Assembly: GCF_946885885.1 (NCBI RefSeq)
Contig: NZ_CAMPHN010000035.1
Span: forward strand, 1-33,805
Reading direction: 5' to 3'
Length of the DNA: 33,805 bases
Source: an uncultured Pseudomonas sp.
GTDB lineage: Bacteria; Pseudomonadota; Gammaproteobacteria; Pseudomonadales; Pseudomonadaceae
The notes under the pieces were generated by a model, which worked only from the letters and a program-made list of their open reading frames with translations, was not told the origin of the DNA and searched no databases. The position numbers were made by a program, and so were the translations under genes. Shown one piece after another: positions 16,218 to 23,854 of the stretch; within the stretch, counting starts at the first letter, position 1, and each line of letters starts with the position of its first letter.

Positions 16218-16517
16218 ATGTCCACTCTGTCGAAGAGACTCAAAGAAGCGCGACTGCGAGCGGGGCTGTCCCAGGAACAGCTCGGCCTGCGTATCGGCCT
16301 GGAACCTGCCTCTGCCAGTACCCGGATGAATCGCTACGAGCTGGGCAAACGTGCCCCCGACTTGGAGCTAGTCGAGAGGATCGCGGAGACGCTTGGCCTG
16401 CCTGCGGCCTACTTCTATGCCGTTCAGGACGAGGAGGCTGAACTACTCCGGCAATTCAGTGCGCTGAGTACCAAAGGTAGGAAGCGAGTGATGGATGTCA
16501 TCGCGGAGGAGGCTTGA
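16218..16517 (+). CDS. XRE-family (Cro/CI-type) DNA-binding regulator
   Basis: A 99-aa regulator. Residues about 5-65 are a Cro/CI helix-turn-helix: LKEARLRAGLSQEQLGLRIGLEPAS, then RYELGKRAPDLELVERIAETLGLP. A short helical tail (EEAELLRQFSALSTKGRKRVMDVIAEEA) probably dimerises. The ATG at 16218 fits the family start; upstream in-frame codons lie between it and the palindrome. It probably represses its own promoter. Such stand-alone regulators are common in mobile elements; no partner toxin gene is directly attached. Confidence 0.85.
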   Translation: MSTLSKRLKEARLRAGLSQEQLGLRIGLEPASASTRMNRYELGKRAPDLELVERIAETLGLPAAYFYAVQDEEAELLRQFSALSTKGRKRVMDVIAEEA

Positions 16518-16592
16518 TTTCAAGCTCCTCGATGACTCTGCGCCCACTGCTAATCGTCGGTCACGGTGGGCTGAAATATGCAGCAGCGGCTG

Positions 16593-16626
16593 AAAAAAAG
16601 GCGGCCTACTCACATAGGCCGCCTTT
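16593..16626 (-). terminator. Strong terminator for the small minus-strand ORF
   Basis: A perfect 12-bp stem, AAAGGCGGCCTA/TAGGCCGCCTTT with a CTCACA loop, is followed on the minus strand by seven T residues. It lies 12 bp past the stop of the ORF at 16639-16773. It also lies past the end of the XRE gene and may stop that transcript too. Confidence 0.85.
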
Positions 16627-16638
16627 CAAACACCCGAT

Positions 16639-16773
16639 CTAGCTGCTCCTCATTTCCTCAATCCAGCGAAACAGACGGCGGCAGCACTCACGAAAAACTT
16701 CTGATGCGGCCAACGCTGCGAGCCAGGAAACGATTTTTTTCAGCCAATCAGGTGCACCACGGCGAGCGCTCAT
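16639..16773 (-). CDS. Possible 44-aa amphipathic small protein
   Basis: This ORF reads MSARRGAPDWLKKIVSWLAA, then helical residues, ending IEEMRSS. The middle is a basic amphipathic helix with two adjacent cysteines. I chose the ATG at 16773 because an AGGA site lies 9 bases upstream; an ATG at 16782 is in frame but its site is too close. The strong terminator right after the stop shows that a transcript ends here. A small toxin-like or membrane-active peptide is possible but unproven. Confidence 0.45.
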   Translation of the reverse strand: MSARRGAPDWLKKIVSWLAALAASEVFRECCRRLFRWIEEMRSS

Positions 16774-17557
16774 AAGGGTCATTCCTATGCACGAGCTAAT
16801 AGACGTGGGCGTTTCAGCCGATATTTTTGTGCCCTTTTGCGGGCACGGGACGGACAAACCATGAAAATGGTCGACGTCGAGGTTGATATCGCTCTCCGTC
16901 AGAGGCCTTTCGTCACCGATGGCCTTTGTCAGGAACTCGCATCAGGCACTCAATCCCTTGAGTGCGTTGAGCTTCTTTCTCTCACATCACGATAGATGAG
17001 GAGCGATTCGGTTCTCGATATCACCCGAGGTTCATATCGAGACCGCTGTTTTGGCTTCAAACCCAGCGCTGCCAAAGACATGCCAAGTCAAGCGGTTACC
17101 GTGAGACGCTGTTAAGGCGGTCTCCGGTGAAATTTCTGACCGGCTAATGAGCCTATCGTCAGCCCCGCTCGACATTACAGGTGCGCGAGGCAGGTTTTAG
17201 TATGTGCTCGGCGAACGGCGTGAACGCTTCGGTCGCAATCGGGCCTGTACCCTGAGCTAGCGAGAGTCCCAACCAATCCATGGCGGCACGCAACGCTGAT
17301 ATAGGAGTTGCATCAGATGCAGCGCTCCAGTTTTTCTAGAGCGCGCGCCAACAGAGCGCACAGCAGCTAGAGATTTTTATGCCTGGCCCGCCAGCGTTTG
17401 CTGGTTACCGCCTGGCTGGCCATGAGCCAAGTTTGGCTTGAAACAGCCCATTCAGAGCCTGAAAGTCCAAGCTCTCGCAAAAGTTTATCTGGCGCACCAC
17501 CAAAGACGCAAGCCATGAGCTCGTAGCTAGGTTATCAGCGCATAAAGTAGATAATCT

Positions 17558-17760
17558 TGCCCCTCGGAGAGACCATCAAGGTCGCTCATCGAGGTCGCCA
17601 GGGCTTCCTTTTTGAGCCAGAAGTACGCTGCCATTGCGCTATAACTGTATGAATATACAGCTATTAGTCTACCGCCAAAAGACGATTGCGAAACCCCTAT
17701 TCAAGTGCTCTAGGATGGTGGTTGCAGCCATTTTCTGTGGCACAAAAAATCAGAGCGTGG
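17558..17760 (-). mobile_element. Truncated IS1595-family element (promoter end only)
   Basis: This segment matches 12191-12390: the upstream IS end, the LexA-like box and the first 24 codons of the transposase. Similarity stops abruptly at about 17558, after the codons for DLDGLSE, and the frame then runs to a stop near 17528. The codons differ from the intact copy mainly at silent positions and the first codon is ATG. It is thus an old relative, not a recent copy. It lies just upstream of the ABC-3C operon. Confidence 0.75.
17645..17660 (-). promoter_or_regulatory. LexA (SOS) box in the IS remnant
   Basis: CTGTATGAATATACAG is a near-ideal SOS box (CTGT-N8-ACAG, palindromic CTGTAT/ATACAG). 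It is in the same place relative to the transposase start as the box at 12278-12293. Here it no longer controls a working gene on the minus strand but lies about 270 bp upstream of the first gene of the ABC-3C operon. Confidence 0.6.
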
Positions 17761-17910
17761 CGCCCCGTGATGGAGGCGATTAGCTGTTAGGCGCTCTCAC
17801 TTGATACCGAACCGACATGCGGTGTTCAGATTTTTACCCACGTACGTGCTGGCCCGATGATATTGCCTGCCCGAGAGACTGCGGGTTATAAGGACGCATC
17901 TCGCAAAGAT

Positions 17911-18537
17911 ATGGATATCACTATGCAGTTCCCGGAATCTCTAAAGTCTCTTGGATTAATCGTCTCTGGCTTTACAGCGGGAATTGCGGCCTTTCAAAGC
18001 ATCCTTACCATAGCCGGTTTGGAGGTCGGCCCTCGCCACTCCTCCTGCCCAAATGGCCAAGTCGCCCTGCGGGTCGAGTCCTATCCATTCGGGGCCAAGG
18101 TCGACATTAATGAGCTCGATAAGCCCTTCTATAACGGGATGTGCCTCAATCAGGGCCGCTATGGAGTTACCGTCCGAGCCGACCGGTATCAAGAAGAGCA
18201 CCGAGTTGTGCAGCTTGGAGCGTCGGATCAGATTTCGCTCTTTTCCCTAAAGCCCAAGATCATTGTCCATCTGGACAAAGAAAACCTTATTCAAGATCGA
18301 AAATTCACTGGCGAAGCGATAACCATCAGATTGATGGATATTGACGTGCGATCTGCCGTCCAGCTGATAGCAGACTTTGCAGGCAAGAATTTCGTCGTTT
18401 CGAATAACGTGGAAGGGACGATAAGTCTAGCGCTGGAGAATATCCCTTGGGACTTGGCGCTGGATTCAATACTGATATCCACCGGAAATCAGCTTGAGGA
18501 AAGGAACGGACTGTTTTATGTGTCCAAGAAATACTAA
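17911..18537 (+). CDS. Membrane-anchored PEGA plus secretin-N (STN) protein
   Basis: A 208-aa protein of unusual make-up. A membrane helix (about 11-39) is followed by a PEGA-like domain (about 50-110; LRVESYPFGAKVDINEL, then GRYGVTVRADRYQEEHRVV). A region (about 137-205) closely resembles the N0/STN domain of the pilus secretin PilQ: MDIDVRSAVQLIADFAGKNF, VEGTISLALENIPWDLALD, NGLFYVS. There is no secretin barrel. It would face the periplasm. The start is uncertain: ATG 17857, 17911 or 17923; none has a strong site. Its TAA overlaps the next gene's ATG (TAATG), so it is probably translated with the ABC-3C genes. This fusion next to ABC-3C is not one I know. Confidence 0.75.
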   Translation: MDITMQFPESLKSLGLIVSGFTAGIAAFQSILTIAGLEVGPRHSSCPNGQVALRVESYPFGAKVDINELDKPFYNGMCLNQGRYGVTVRADRYQEEHRVVQLGASDQISLFSLKPKIIVHLDKENLIQDRKFTGEAITIRLMDIDVRSAVQLIADFAGKNFVVSNNVEGTISLALENIPWDLALDSILISTGNQLEERNGLFYVSKKY

Positions 18538-19628
18538 TGCCCTGCCTAGAAAAAGGGCTCGAAATGATTGAGAGCGAAATCCCTCAACCAAAGCCAGCCG
18601 ATTTTTCGGCAACAGCCCTTGATGTCCAAGTGGGCGCGCCCGTTCCCGTTTTGGACAGGCTGCTAATTATGTCCTCCGACGATTGGGAGGACTTCACCCT
18701 TGAATTCGTGCACTACCTCAAGGAGCAATACAGGAAAGTCACTAAATGTGGCGGCGGCGGGGATATGGGACGTGACGTAATCGCCTATACCGCGAGTGGA
18801 TGGAATAATTACCAGTGCAAGCATTATAAAGAAAAGCTTAGTGTTGAGGATGCCGTCTTAGAGATAGGTAAGATTTGCTATTACACCTACATCGGCGAGT
18901 ACCTGCTTCCAGAGCGCTACTACTTTGTGACGCCCAAGGGCTGTGGCACCAATCTCATCAAAGCCCTACAAGACCCGCAAAAACTGAAATCTGAGCTTTT
19001 AGGTCGATGGGAAAAAACGTGCGCTAGCAAAATCACTAAATCCAAAATCATCGAACTGGATTCAAAATTTCTTGCACATATCGACTCCATTGATTTTTCG
19101 ATCTTCGACGATATCCCTCCGCTGGCGTTGATTGAGCTGCACAGCCAAACCCCTTTCCATACGCTGCGTTTCGGGCTCTACAACAGAAGAAGACCCGAAA
19201 TACCTAAAGCCCCTGAAACCATTGCGGCGTCAGAGCACATCTATACAGCGGCTCTGCTTGAGGCTTTTTCCGATAAGAAGGGAGAAGTCATAGACCTGTC
19301 CTCTATCGCAAGCCATCCAGATTTCAAGACTGAACTAAAAAGCGCCCGGAATAACTTCTATGCCGCCGAGTCCCTGGAACGGTTCTCCAGAGACTGGCTG
19401 CCCATCGGCTACTTTAGTGATTTGAAAGAGGAGTGCCACGAGGCCATTTCTGCAACCGTGAACCAGCAATACACAGACGGCTATGCGCGCTACTTAAGGA
19501 CGTGTGAAATATCGGCTCTGGCAGAGTATAGCTCTCACCCACTCCATCCCTTTATAAAAATTCAAGACAAAAAAGGGCTATGTCACCACATCGTAAATGA
19601 CCAAGTTTTTCGGTGGGTTAAAAAATGA
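18537..19628 (+). CDS. ABC-3C effector with Mrr-like restriction endonuclease domain
   Basis: A 363-aa protein. The first 120 residues hold a PD-(D/E)xK nuclease of the Mrr type: WEDFTLEFVHYLKEQY (Glu51), GGGGDMGRDVI (Asp80) and YQCKHYKE (Gln93, Lys95). The C-terminal two thirds matches the general appearance of the shared C-terminal domain of ABC-3C effectors. It probably cuts DNA when released by the ATPase and middle component. The ATG at 18537 gives TAATG coupling; the ATG at 18564 has a better AAAGGG site. Its stop overlaps the next start (ATGA). Nuclease residues look intact. Confidence 0.8.
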   Translation: MPCLEKGLEMIESEIPQPKPADFSATALDVQVGAPVPVLDRLLIMSSDDWEDFTLEFVHYLKEQYRKVTKCGGGGDMGRDVIAYTASGWNNYQCKHYKEKLSVEDAVLEIGKICYYTYIGEYLLPERYYFVTPKGCGTNLIKALQDPQKLKSELLGRWEKTCASKITKSKIIELDSKFLAHIDSIDFSIFDDIPPLALIELHSQTPFHTLRFGLYNRRRPEIPKAPETIAASEHIYTAALLEAFSDKKGEVIDLSSIASHPDFKTELKSARNNFYAAESLERFSRDWLPIGYFSDLKEECHEAISATVNQQYTDGYARYLRTCEISALAEYSSHPLHPFIKIQDKKGLCHHIVNDQVFRWVKK

Positions 19629-20065
19629 ATCTACCAGTCGAAATCTTCAATGGCCCTGTTGAGGTAGGCACTCGAATAGCGCTGATACTGGCCAACATTG
19701 AAAATATAGAGCTAAGTCTAGATGAGCTCGCCTTCTTTGACTACGTATTAATTTATTCTAAAGAGTTCAATGGCGTAGCCAACGTTCATCCCCCTCTCCC
19801 CAATCACTTTGCTGAGATCATCAAGCGAAGAGAAACACTTCCCGCCACGCTGGCCTACTTCATATCCAAGGGCATAATCACGACGAGCATTGGTCGTGAT
19901 GGCATCAAGTACAAGGCTACCGACAAGGCGATTTACTACACAAGCGCGCTGAAATCCTCTTACTACAAAAAGCTTATTCAAAATCTCTCGTGGATTGAGA
20001 ACAACATTGATGAGCTGTACCAAGAGCAGAAAAGCCTGTTTACTACAAGGGTTCGCTACAGATGA
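19625..20065 (+). CDS. ABC-3C middle component (MC2-like)
   Basis: A 146-aa protein that starts with PVEIFNGPVEVGTRIALIL, then has ELAFFDYVLIYSKEFNG, HPPLPNHFAEIIKRRETLPATLAYFISKGII and YYTSALKSSYYKKLIQNLSWI. This order fits the middle component of ABC-3C systems (MC2 type), which has a winged-helix-like fold and bridges the ATPase and effector. It overlaps the effector and the ATPase genes by 4 bp each (ATGA), so the three are translationally coupled. Assignment rests on motif memory and context. Confidence 0.75.
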   Translation: MNLPVEIFNGPVEVGTRIALILANIENIELSLDELAFFDYVLIYSKEFNGVANVHPPLPNHFAEIIKRRETLPATLAYFISKGIITTSIGRDGIKYKATDKAIYYTSALKSSYYKKLIQNLSWIENNIDELYQEQKSLFTTRVRYR

Positions 20066-21918
20066 TTATTCGCAGCCTTACTGTCAGCGGCGAGAACAAA
20101 GTTTCCTCTGCACTATTTTTTGAGCGTGGCGCTAACATAGTCGTGGGCGCGTCAGATACCGGAAAATCCTACGTTGTCCAGTGCATAAAATTTATTCTTG
20201 GCGCCGAAGATCCTCCCAAGCCTATCGATGAATCTACGGGCTATACCACGCTGACCGTTCAGTTCGAGAATGACGATGGATCTGGCTTCACTTTAACGCG
20301 GGAACTTAGCGAAAAGGCGCCAATATATCTGTATGAGCCAGGTTGCTCACCTCGCAAGCTCAAAACGAAGCATCAGTTTGGCGACCTCAACAATTTATCG
20401 AACTACTTCCTAGACAAGATTTCCTTAAGTGATAAGAAACTTCTCCAAGGAAAGGAAAAGTTAACCACCACCTCGCTGTCTCTACGAAACCTGGAGAAGG
20501 TATTCGTTATCGATGAGACGAGAATTGTGGCTGAATACTCGCCCCTCGGGACAGGGCAGAATAATGAGGCCACGTCAGAACTGTCGCTGCTGCGCACCTT
20601 ACTAACCGGGGTGGATGACTCCGAGGTGGCGTCGATCAAGAAAGACTTGGCGTCCAAATCCACCCTGAAACAAAAGGTCTCCACCGTCGAGTACTTGTTG
20701 GAGCGGCTTTACCCTGAAGGAAGGGTGCCGTTGGAGACCGAGATTGATGAACTTGAAGAGAACCTGGAAGCACAAGAAACGCTCCTCGAACTCAGAGAGC
20801 GGGAGCTTAACGCCCTGATCTCCGAAAATGATCACCTATTGAACTTCAAGCAATCAATATCGATCAATCTTTCGGCGGCAGTTGAAACTCTTGCAGAAAA
20901 CCAAGGACTGATGGATAGACTTGTCGCACTGCAAGGAAAATATCGCTCTGATGCGGAACGCCTTTTAGGCATAAGCGAGGCCTCTGGCCTGCTTGAGCTA
21001 TACGAGGAGGTTCTATGTCCAACCTGTGGCAGCAAAGTTCCCCATGACCACTTAGAGAACTCCCCTACAGATATCCTGCCTGCTGTAGAGGCCGAAAGGG
21101 CAAAAATTGACTTCCACCTGAACGAACTGTCGGTTGCACTCGCTGACTTAGGCAATACGATTTCTACTGAACAAACCTCAATCAACAGTCTGAGGGATAT
21201 TCTTTTAAACATTGAAACGAAACTTTCAATGTCCTTTACTGACGTGTTGGAAGCAGTGAATGGCATTAGAGATAACTGCAACGAGCTGAAGCGAAAAATC
21301 CTGGCACTCCGACATAAAGCCAGCTCCTTCGACGAGCTTGCCCGTGAGCTGGATCTGCTGAAAGGAAAGCTCGATGAGAAACAAGATGATTACGCGATTC
21401 CAGACTTTGACAGCGATCTCAAACAACTGGCCGCAGCCGTAGAAAATGTCCTGGAGCGCTGGGACTTCCCTAACCACAAGCCGACTGAGTTCGACACGAA
21501 GAAAAGAGACTTGGTGATCGGCGGTAAGAGAAGGCCTCACTTCGGAAAGGGTTACCGCGCCATCGGCTTTTCGTCGTTTGTCATTGGATTGATGCAACAC
21601 CTTTCCCCGCTGGGTCGACACCCTGGTTTTGTAGTACTTGACTCGCCCCTGACCACGTACAAGCAGGCTGACCAAGACCGTGGCGAGGAGCAAAGCGAAG
21701 CTGACAAGATTGCCGGAGATATGGTCTATTCGTTCTATAGCGATGTTGCCGAAAATTACAATAATCGCCAGATCATCATCTTCGACAACCAAGAACCTGA
21801 TGTATCTCTGATCCCAAGCGTGACCTATTACCACTTCTCTAAAAACAGGAATATGGGAAGATTTGGCTTCTTTCCTCCCGTTGATGGAAAGGATTACTCT
21901 AAAGCTAAAAGGCCATAG
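20062..21918 (+). CDS. ABC-3C ATPase, Rad50/DUF2326-like
   Basis: A 618-aa SMC/Rad50-related ATPase. Walker A is GASDTGKS (29-36). Long coiled coils run through the middle and meet at a zinc-hook-like CPTCG (Cys319, Cys322). The C-terminal head has a segment FGKGYRAIGFSSFVIGLMQ (signature region) and Walker B FVVLDSP, with Asp-Ser where Rad50 has Asp-Glu, as is usual in the DUF2326 group. It should sense a phage- or DNA-related state and control the nuclease effector. AT-richer codon use than the flanks indicates transfer. Confidence 0.85.
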   Translation: MIIRSLTVSGENKVSSALFFERGANIVVGASDTGKSYVVQCIKFILGAEDPPKPIDESTGYTTLTVQFENDDGSGFTLTRELSEKAPIYLYEPGCSPRKLKTKHQFGDLNNLSNYFLDKISLSDKKLLQGKEKLTTTSLSLRNLEKVFVIDETRIVAEYSPLGTGQNNEATSELSLLRTLLTGVDDSEVASIKKDLASKSTLKQKVSTVEYLLERLYPEGRVPLETEIDELEENLEAQETLLELRERELNALISENDHLLNFKQSISINLSAAVETLAENQGLMDRLVALQGKYRSDAERLLGISEASGLLELYEEVLCPTCGSKVPHDHLENSPTDILPAVEAERAKIDFHLNELSVALADLGNTISTEQTSINSLRDILLNIETKLSMSFTDVLEAVNGIRDNCNELKRKILALRHKASSFDELARELDLLKGKLDEKQDDYAIPDFDSDLKQLAAAVENVLERWDFPNHKPTEFDTKKRDLVIGGKRRPHFGKGYRAIGFSSFVIGLMQHLSPLGRHPGFVVLDSPLTTYKQADQDRGEEQSEADKIAGDMVYSFYSDVAENYNNRQIIIFDNQEPDVSLIPSVTYYHFSKNRNMGRFGFFPPVDGKDYSKAKRP

Positions 21919-21994
21919 CACCAGAGCTGCGCGCTTGCGTTGATTAGCGCTTGCGGATGCAGTAAAAACATACTTTCAAGAAGCGAGACTCACC

Positions 21995-22348
21995 ATGTCA
22001 ATGATTGCAGAATATAAGGCCTTAGAAGCCCAAATCGCCGAGCAACAGAAGCGCCTCGAAGCCCTGAAGGGCGACGAGAAGCTAAAGCGCGAAATCGAGT
22101 TTGAAACCAAACTGCGCGGTTTGCTTGGTGAGTACAACTACTCCCTGAAGAACGTGATTTCCCTGCTCGATCCGCATGCAGGCAAAGGCACTGTTGCTTC
22201 TAAAGGTGCTCGCAAGGTGCGCGCGCTGAAGACCTACAAGAACCCGAACAACGGCGAAGTGGTTGAGACTAAAGGTGGCAACCACAAAGTGTTGAAGGCC
22301 TGGAAAGATCAGTACGGCGCAGAAAAGGTTGAGGGCTGGCGGCAATAA
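21995..22348 (+). CDS. MvaT/MvaU-family xenogeneic silencer (H-NS-like)
   Basis: A 117-aa protein with the MvaT layout: an N-terminal coiled coil (IAEYKALEAQIAEQQKRL), a central helix (KNVISLLDPHAGKG), a basic linker and the DNA-binding C-terminus YKNPNNGEVVETKGGNHKVLKAWK. The GGN motif, which inserts into the minor groove of AT-rich DNA, is present. Core MvaT is chromosomal; this copy sits in an AT-rich accessory region beside a defence operon, so it is probably an acquired version that silences the same or nearby genes. Two direct repeats of GCGCTTGCG lie at 21931 and 21947 upstream. A terminator follows. Confidence 0.88.
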   Translation: MSMIAEYKALEAQIAEQQKRLEALKGDEKLKREIEFETKLRGLLGEYNYSLKNVISLLDPHAGKGTVASKGARKVRALKTYKNPNNGEVVETKGGNHKVLKAWKDQYGAEKVEGWRQ

Positions 22349-22367
22349 GCTGTTCAGTGTGTAGAGG

Positions 22368-22397
22368 AAGGGCCGCGCAAGCGGCCCTCTTTGTTTC
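22368..22397 (+). terminator. Terminator after the MvaT-like gene
   Basis: GGGCCGC and GCGGCCC (22370-22387) pair around a GCAA tetraloop, followed by TCTTTGTTT. It lies about 20 bp past the silencer stop. Confidence 0.85.
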
Positions 22398-22487
22398 TGT
22401 GGTAGTCACTCAAAAGCCCCTTTACACCCACTGAGACTTAAGCGCGCCTCTAAAACCAAGCCTGCACCCAACAGCCCTGAGGTACTT

Positions 22488-23063
22488 TCAAATATGCTTT
22501 CTCATCACACGTGCTATCGATGCATTCAAATCGTTCGCCGCACTGTCACATCGTAGGCGAGCATAAGCGGTTTCATTCAATGACTCGGTTCTTTCCAGCA
22601 CCTTTTCAGGAGCAGAATACGATACCAGCTTGGTGAGAGTTGGTCGCCCTGCATCACGGCCTTCCAGAAGCAAGTGGGTGGACGCATAAATGGAAAATTC
22701 TTTGGCGCATTCAGAAAGATTATTTACTTCGACCGCGATGTCGTTGGCGTAAAGGTCACTTATCTTCTTGATGGCAAGAATTTCATCTTGATATTTATCA
22801 AATGCACTTGAATACAGAGCCATATGTAAATCAACGCTATTCTCGTCGAGTTTATTAATGGCTGCCGAGTTCAGGTTTAGCGCAAGCTTAGGTAGCAGCA
22901 AGGTCTTATCATATGCTACCTCTAGCTTCTCTCGAATAATTTTATCCCCCTCATTCGAGGCGCTCATAGACTGGCCAACATATACCCCACCTATACCGGC
23001 TGCGCCGGAGAGCAACAGGCTGGCTACCTTAAATAGATCTGGATAGATTTTTCGCCTCTGCAT
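22488..23063 (-). CDS. Hypothetical single-TM protein, 191 aa
   Basis: Not recognised. A short basic start (MQRRKIYPDLFK) precedes one membrane helix (about 13-31; VASLLLSGAAGIGGVYVG). The rest is a soluble helical region (for example KIIREKLEVAYDKTLLLPKLALNLN, YANDIAVEVNNLSECAKEFSI). It could be an anchored periplasmic or cytoplasmic protein. The ATG at 23063 has an AGAGGA site. It lies last in a minus-strand group after the possible zincin gene, across a 165-bp gap. Confidence 0.6.
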   Translation of the reverse strand: MQRRKIYPDLFKVASLLLSGAAGIGGVYVGQSMSASNEGDKIIREKLEVAYDKTLLLPKLALNLNSAAINKLDENSVDLHMALYSSAFDKYQDEILAIKKISDLYANDIAVEVNNLSECAKEFSIYASTHLLLEGRDAGRPTLTKLVSYSAPEKVLERTESLNETAYARLRCDSAANDLNASIARVMRKHI

Positions 23064-23228
23064 AATTCCTCTATTTTTAATTAAGCTTTACTGCTAATAA
23101 AATTTTCATTTTCCCGCTTCCGCAGCTATTTCGACGCGAGCATCGGCCAAACTTAACTGACTGCGCAAATGCTATCTGGTTGTAGGGAGAGACACCAAGA
23201 AAGCCCCGACCGGACGGTCTCTCGCCTG

Positions 23229-23786
23229 TTAAGAAAAATCACACCTCGAACACAGTTCGTGAGCTATTTCTTCTTCCAGTTCTGGAAATAGCTCTTTTAG
23301 ATCCTGGTGTCTTGCAAGGCTAAGCTTACGGCACTTGCTTCGAATTCTATGCGCCGAGCTGAATGGATCTACTGGAAGCGCTTTAACTAACTCAAGCGCA
23401 CGCCCGTAGAATTTGTCCGTAGGCGCTGGCATAGCATGATTCGTTTGCGTTCGAGACAGTTCAAGAGAAAAGGCAACCGCTATCCCTTCCTCAAGATAAT
23501 TTGTAAAGCCTTCCACGGGATCGAGGAGGTGAATTGTTTCATGAGCCAGCTCATATAGCGCGGTAGGCCAATAATTAGAGGCATTAAAGCTCAATACTGC
23601 CCATGCGCCGTCCCCCTGGAACCGATTCATAATGAATGGCCCCTTACGGTCAAAAGTAGGTTGGAATATTTCTTTCTGTGGATCCCTTGGGCCAATGAGC
23701 TCCTCAGCCTTTCTAAGGAGAAAATTCTGGAGATTCCACATCTCGGGCTTTGACGCTATTGGAGACTGCGTCGGAAATTTGTACAT
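23229..23786 (-). CDS. Possible zincin metalloprotease (HETIH), 185 aa
   Basis: A 185-aa protein with a zinc motif HETIH (82-86) in YELAHETIHLLD and a glutamate downstream in NYLEEGIAVAFSLE (about 99-100) that can serve as third ligand. This is the gluzincin arrangement, here in a small single-domain protein with no signal peptide. It could cleave a cytoplasmic protein or peptide. A C-terminal CSRC motif is also present. The ATG at 23786 has a GGGAAG site. The preceding gene on the same strand (68 bp away) is unknown, so the two may be a pair. Activity is inferred only from motif. Confidence 0.6.
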   Translation of the reverse strand: MYKFPTQSPIASKPEMWNLQNFLLRKAEELIGPRDPQKEIFQPTFDRKGPFIMNRFQGDGAWAVLSFNASNYWPTALYELAHETIHLLDPVEGFTNYLEEGIAVAFSLELSRTQTNHAMPAPTDKFYGRALELVKALPVDPFSSAHRIRSKCRKLSLARHQDLKELFPELEEEIAHELCSRCDFS

Positions 23787-23854
23787 ACACTTCCCGTGTG
23801 ACTAAATGAGCAATAAAATTATGCTAGCCCTACCGGTTAGGTAGAGTTGCGTGA

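Larger units (their letters stand above)
16829..17856. other. Hairpin-rich non-coding stretch and decayed DNA
   Basis: About 1 kb without a convincing gene. Inverted repeats occur at 16829-16846 (GTGCCC/GGGCAC), 16946-16965 (GCACTCAA/TTGAGTGC), 17013-17042 (TCTCGATAT/ATATCGAGA) and 17050-17076 (TTTGGC/GCCAAA). A 44-codon frame (16861-16995) runs through the first part with only a weak ribosome site. From 17558 the sequence is the IS1595 remnant. The rest shows nothing I can name. Confidence 0.45.

Noticed and set aside
16861..16995. A 44-codon plus-strand frame beginning MKMVDVEVDIALRQ.
   Set aside because: Weak ribosome site, contains one of the hairpins and has no recognisable features; kept only as part of the non-coding stretch.
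13940..17560. ACTTTATGCGCT near 13950 and its complement near 17545 as an inverted pair.
   Set aside because: A 12-bp match is expected by chance several times in a region this size.
17788..17800. GTTAGGC near 17791 resembles an integron core site.
   Set aside because: No paired R' core or attC-like fold was found and no integrase or cassette order is evident.
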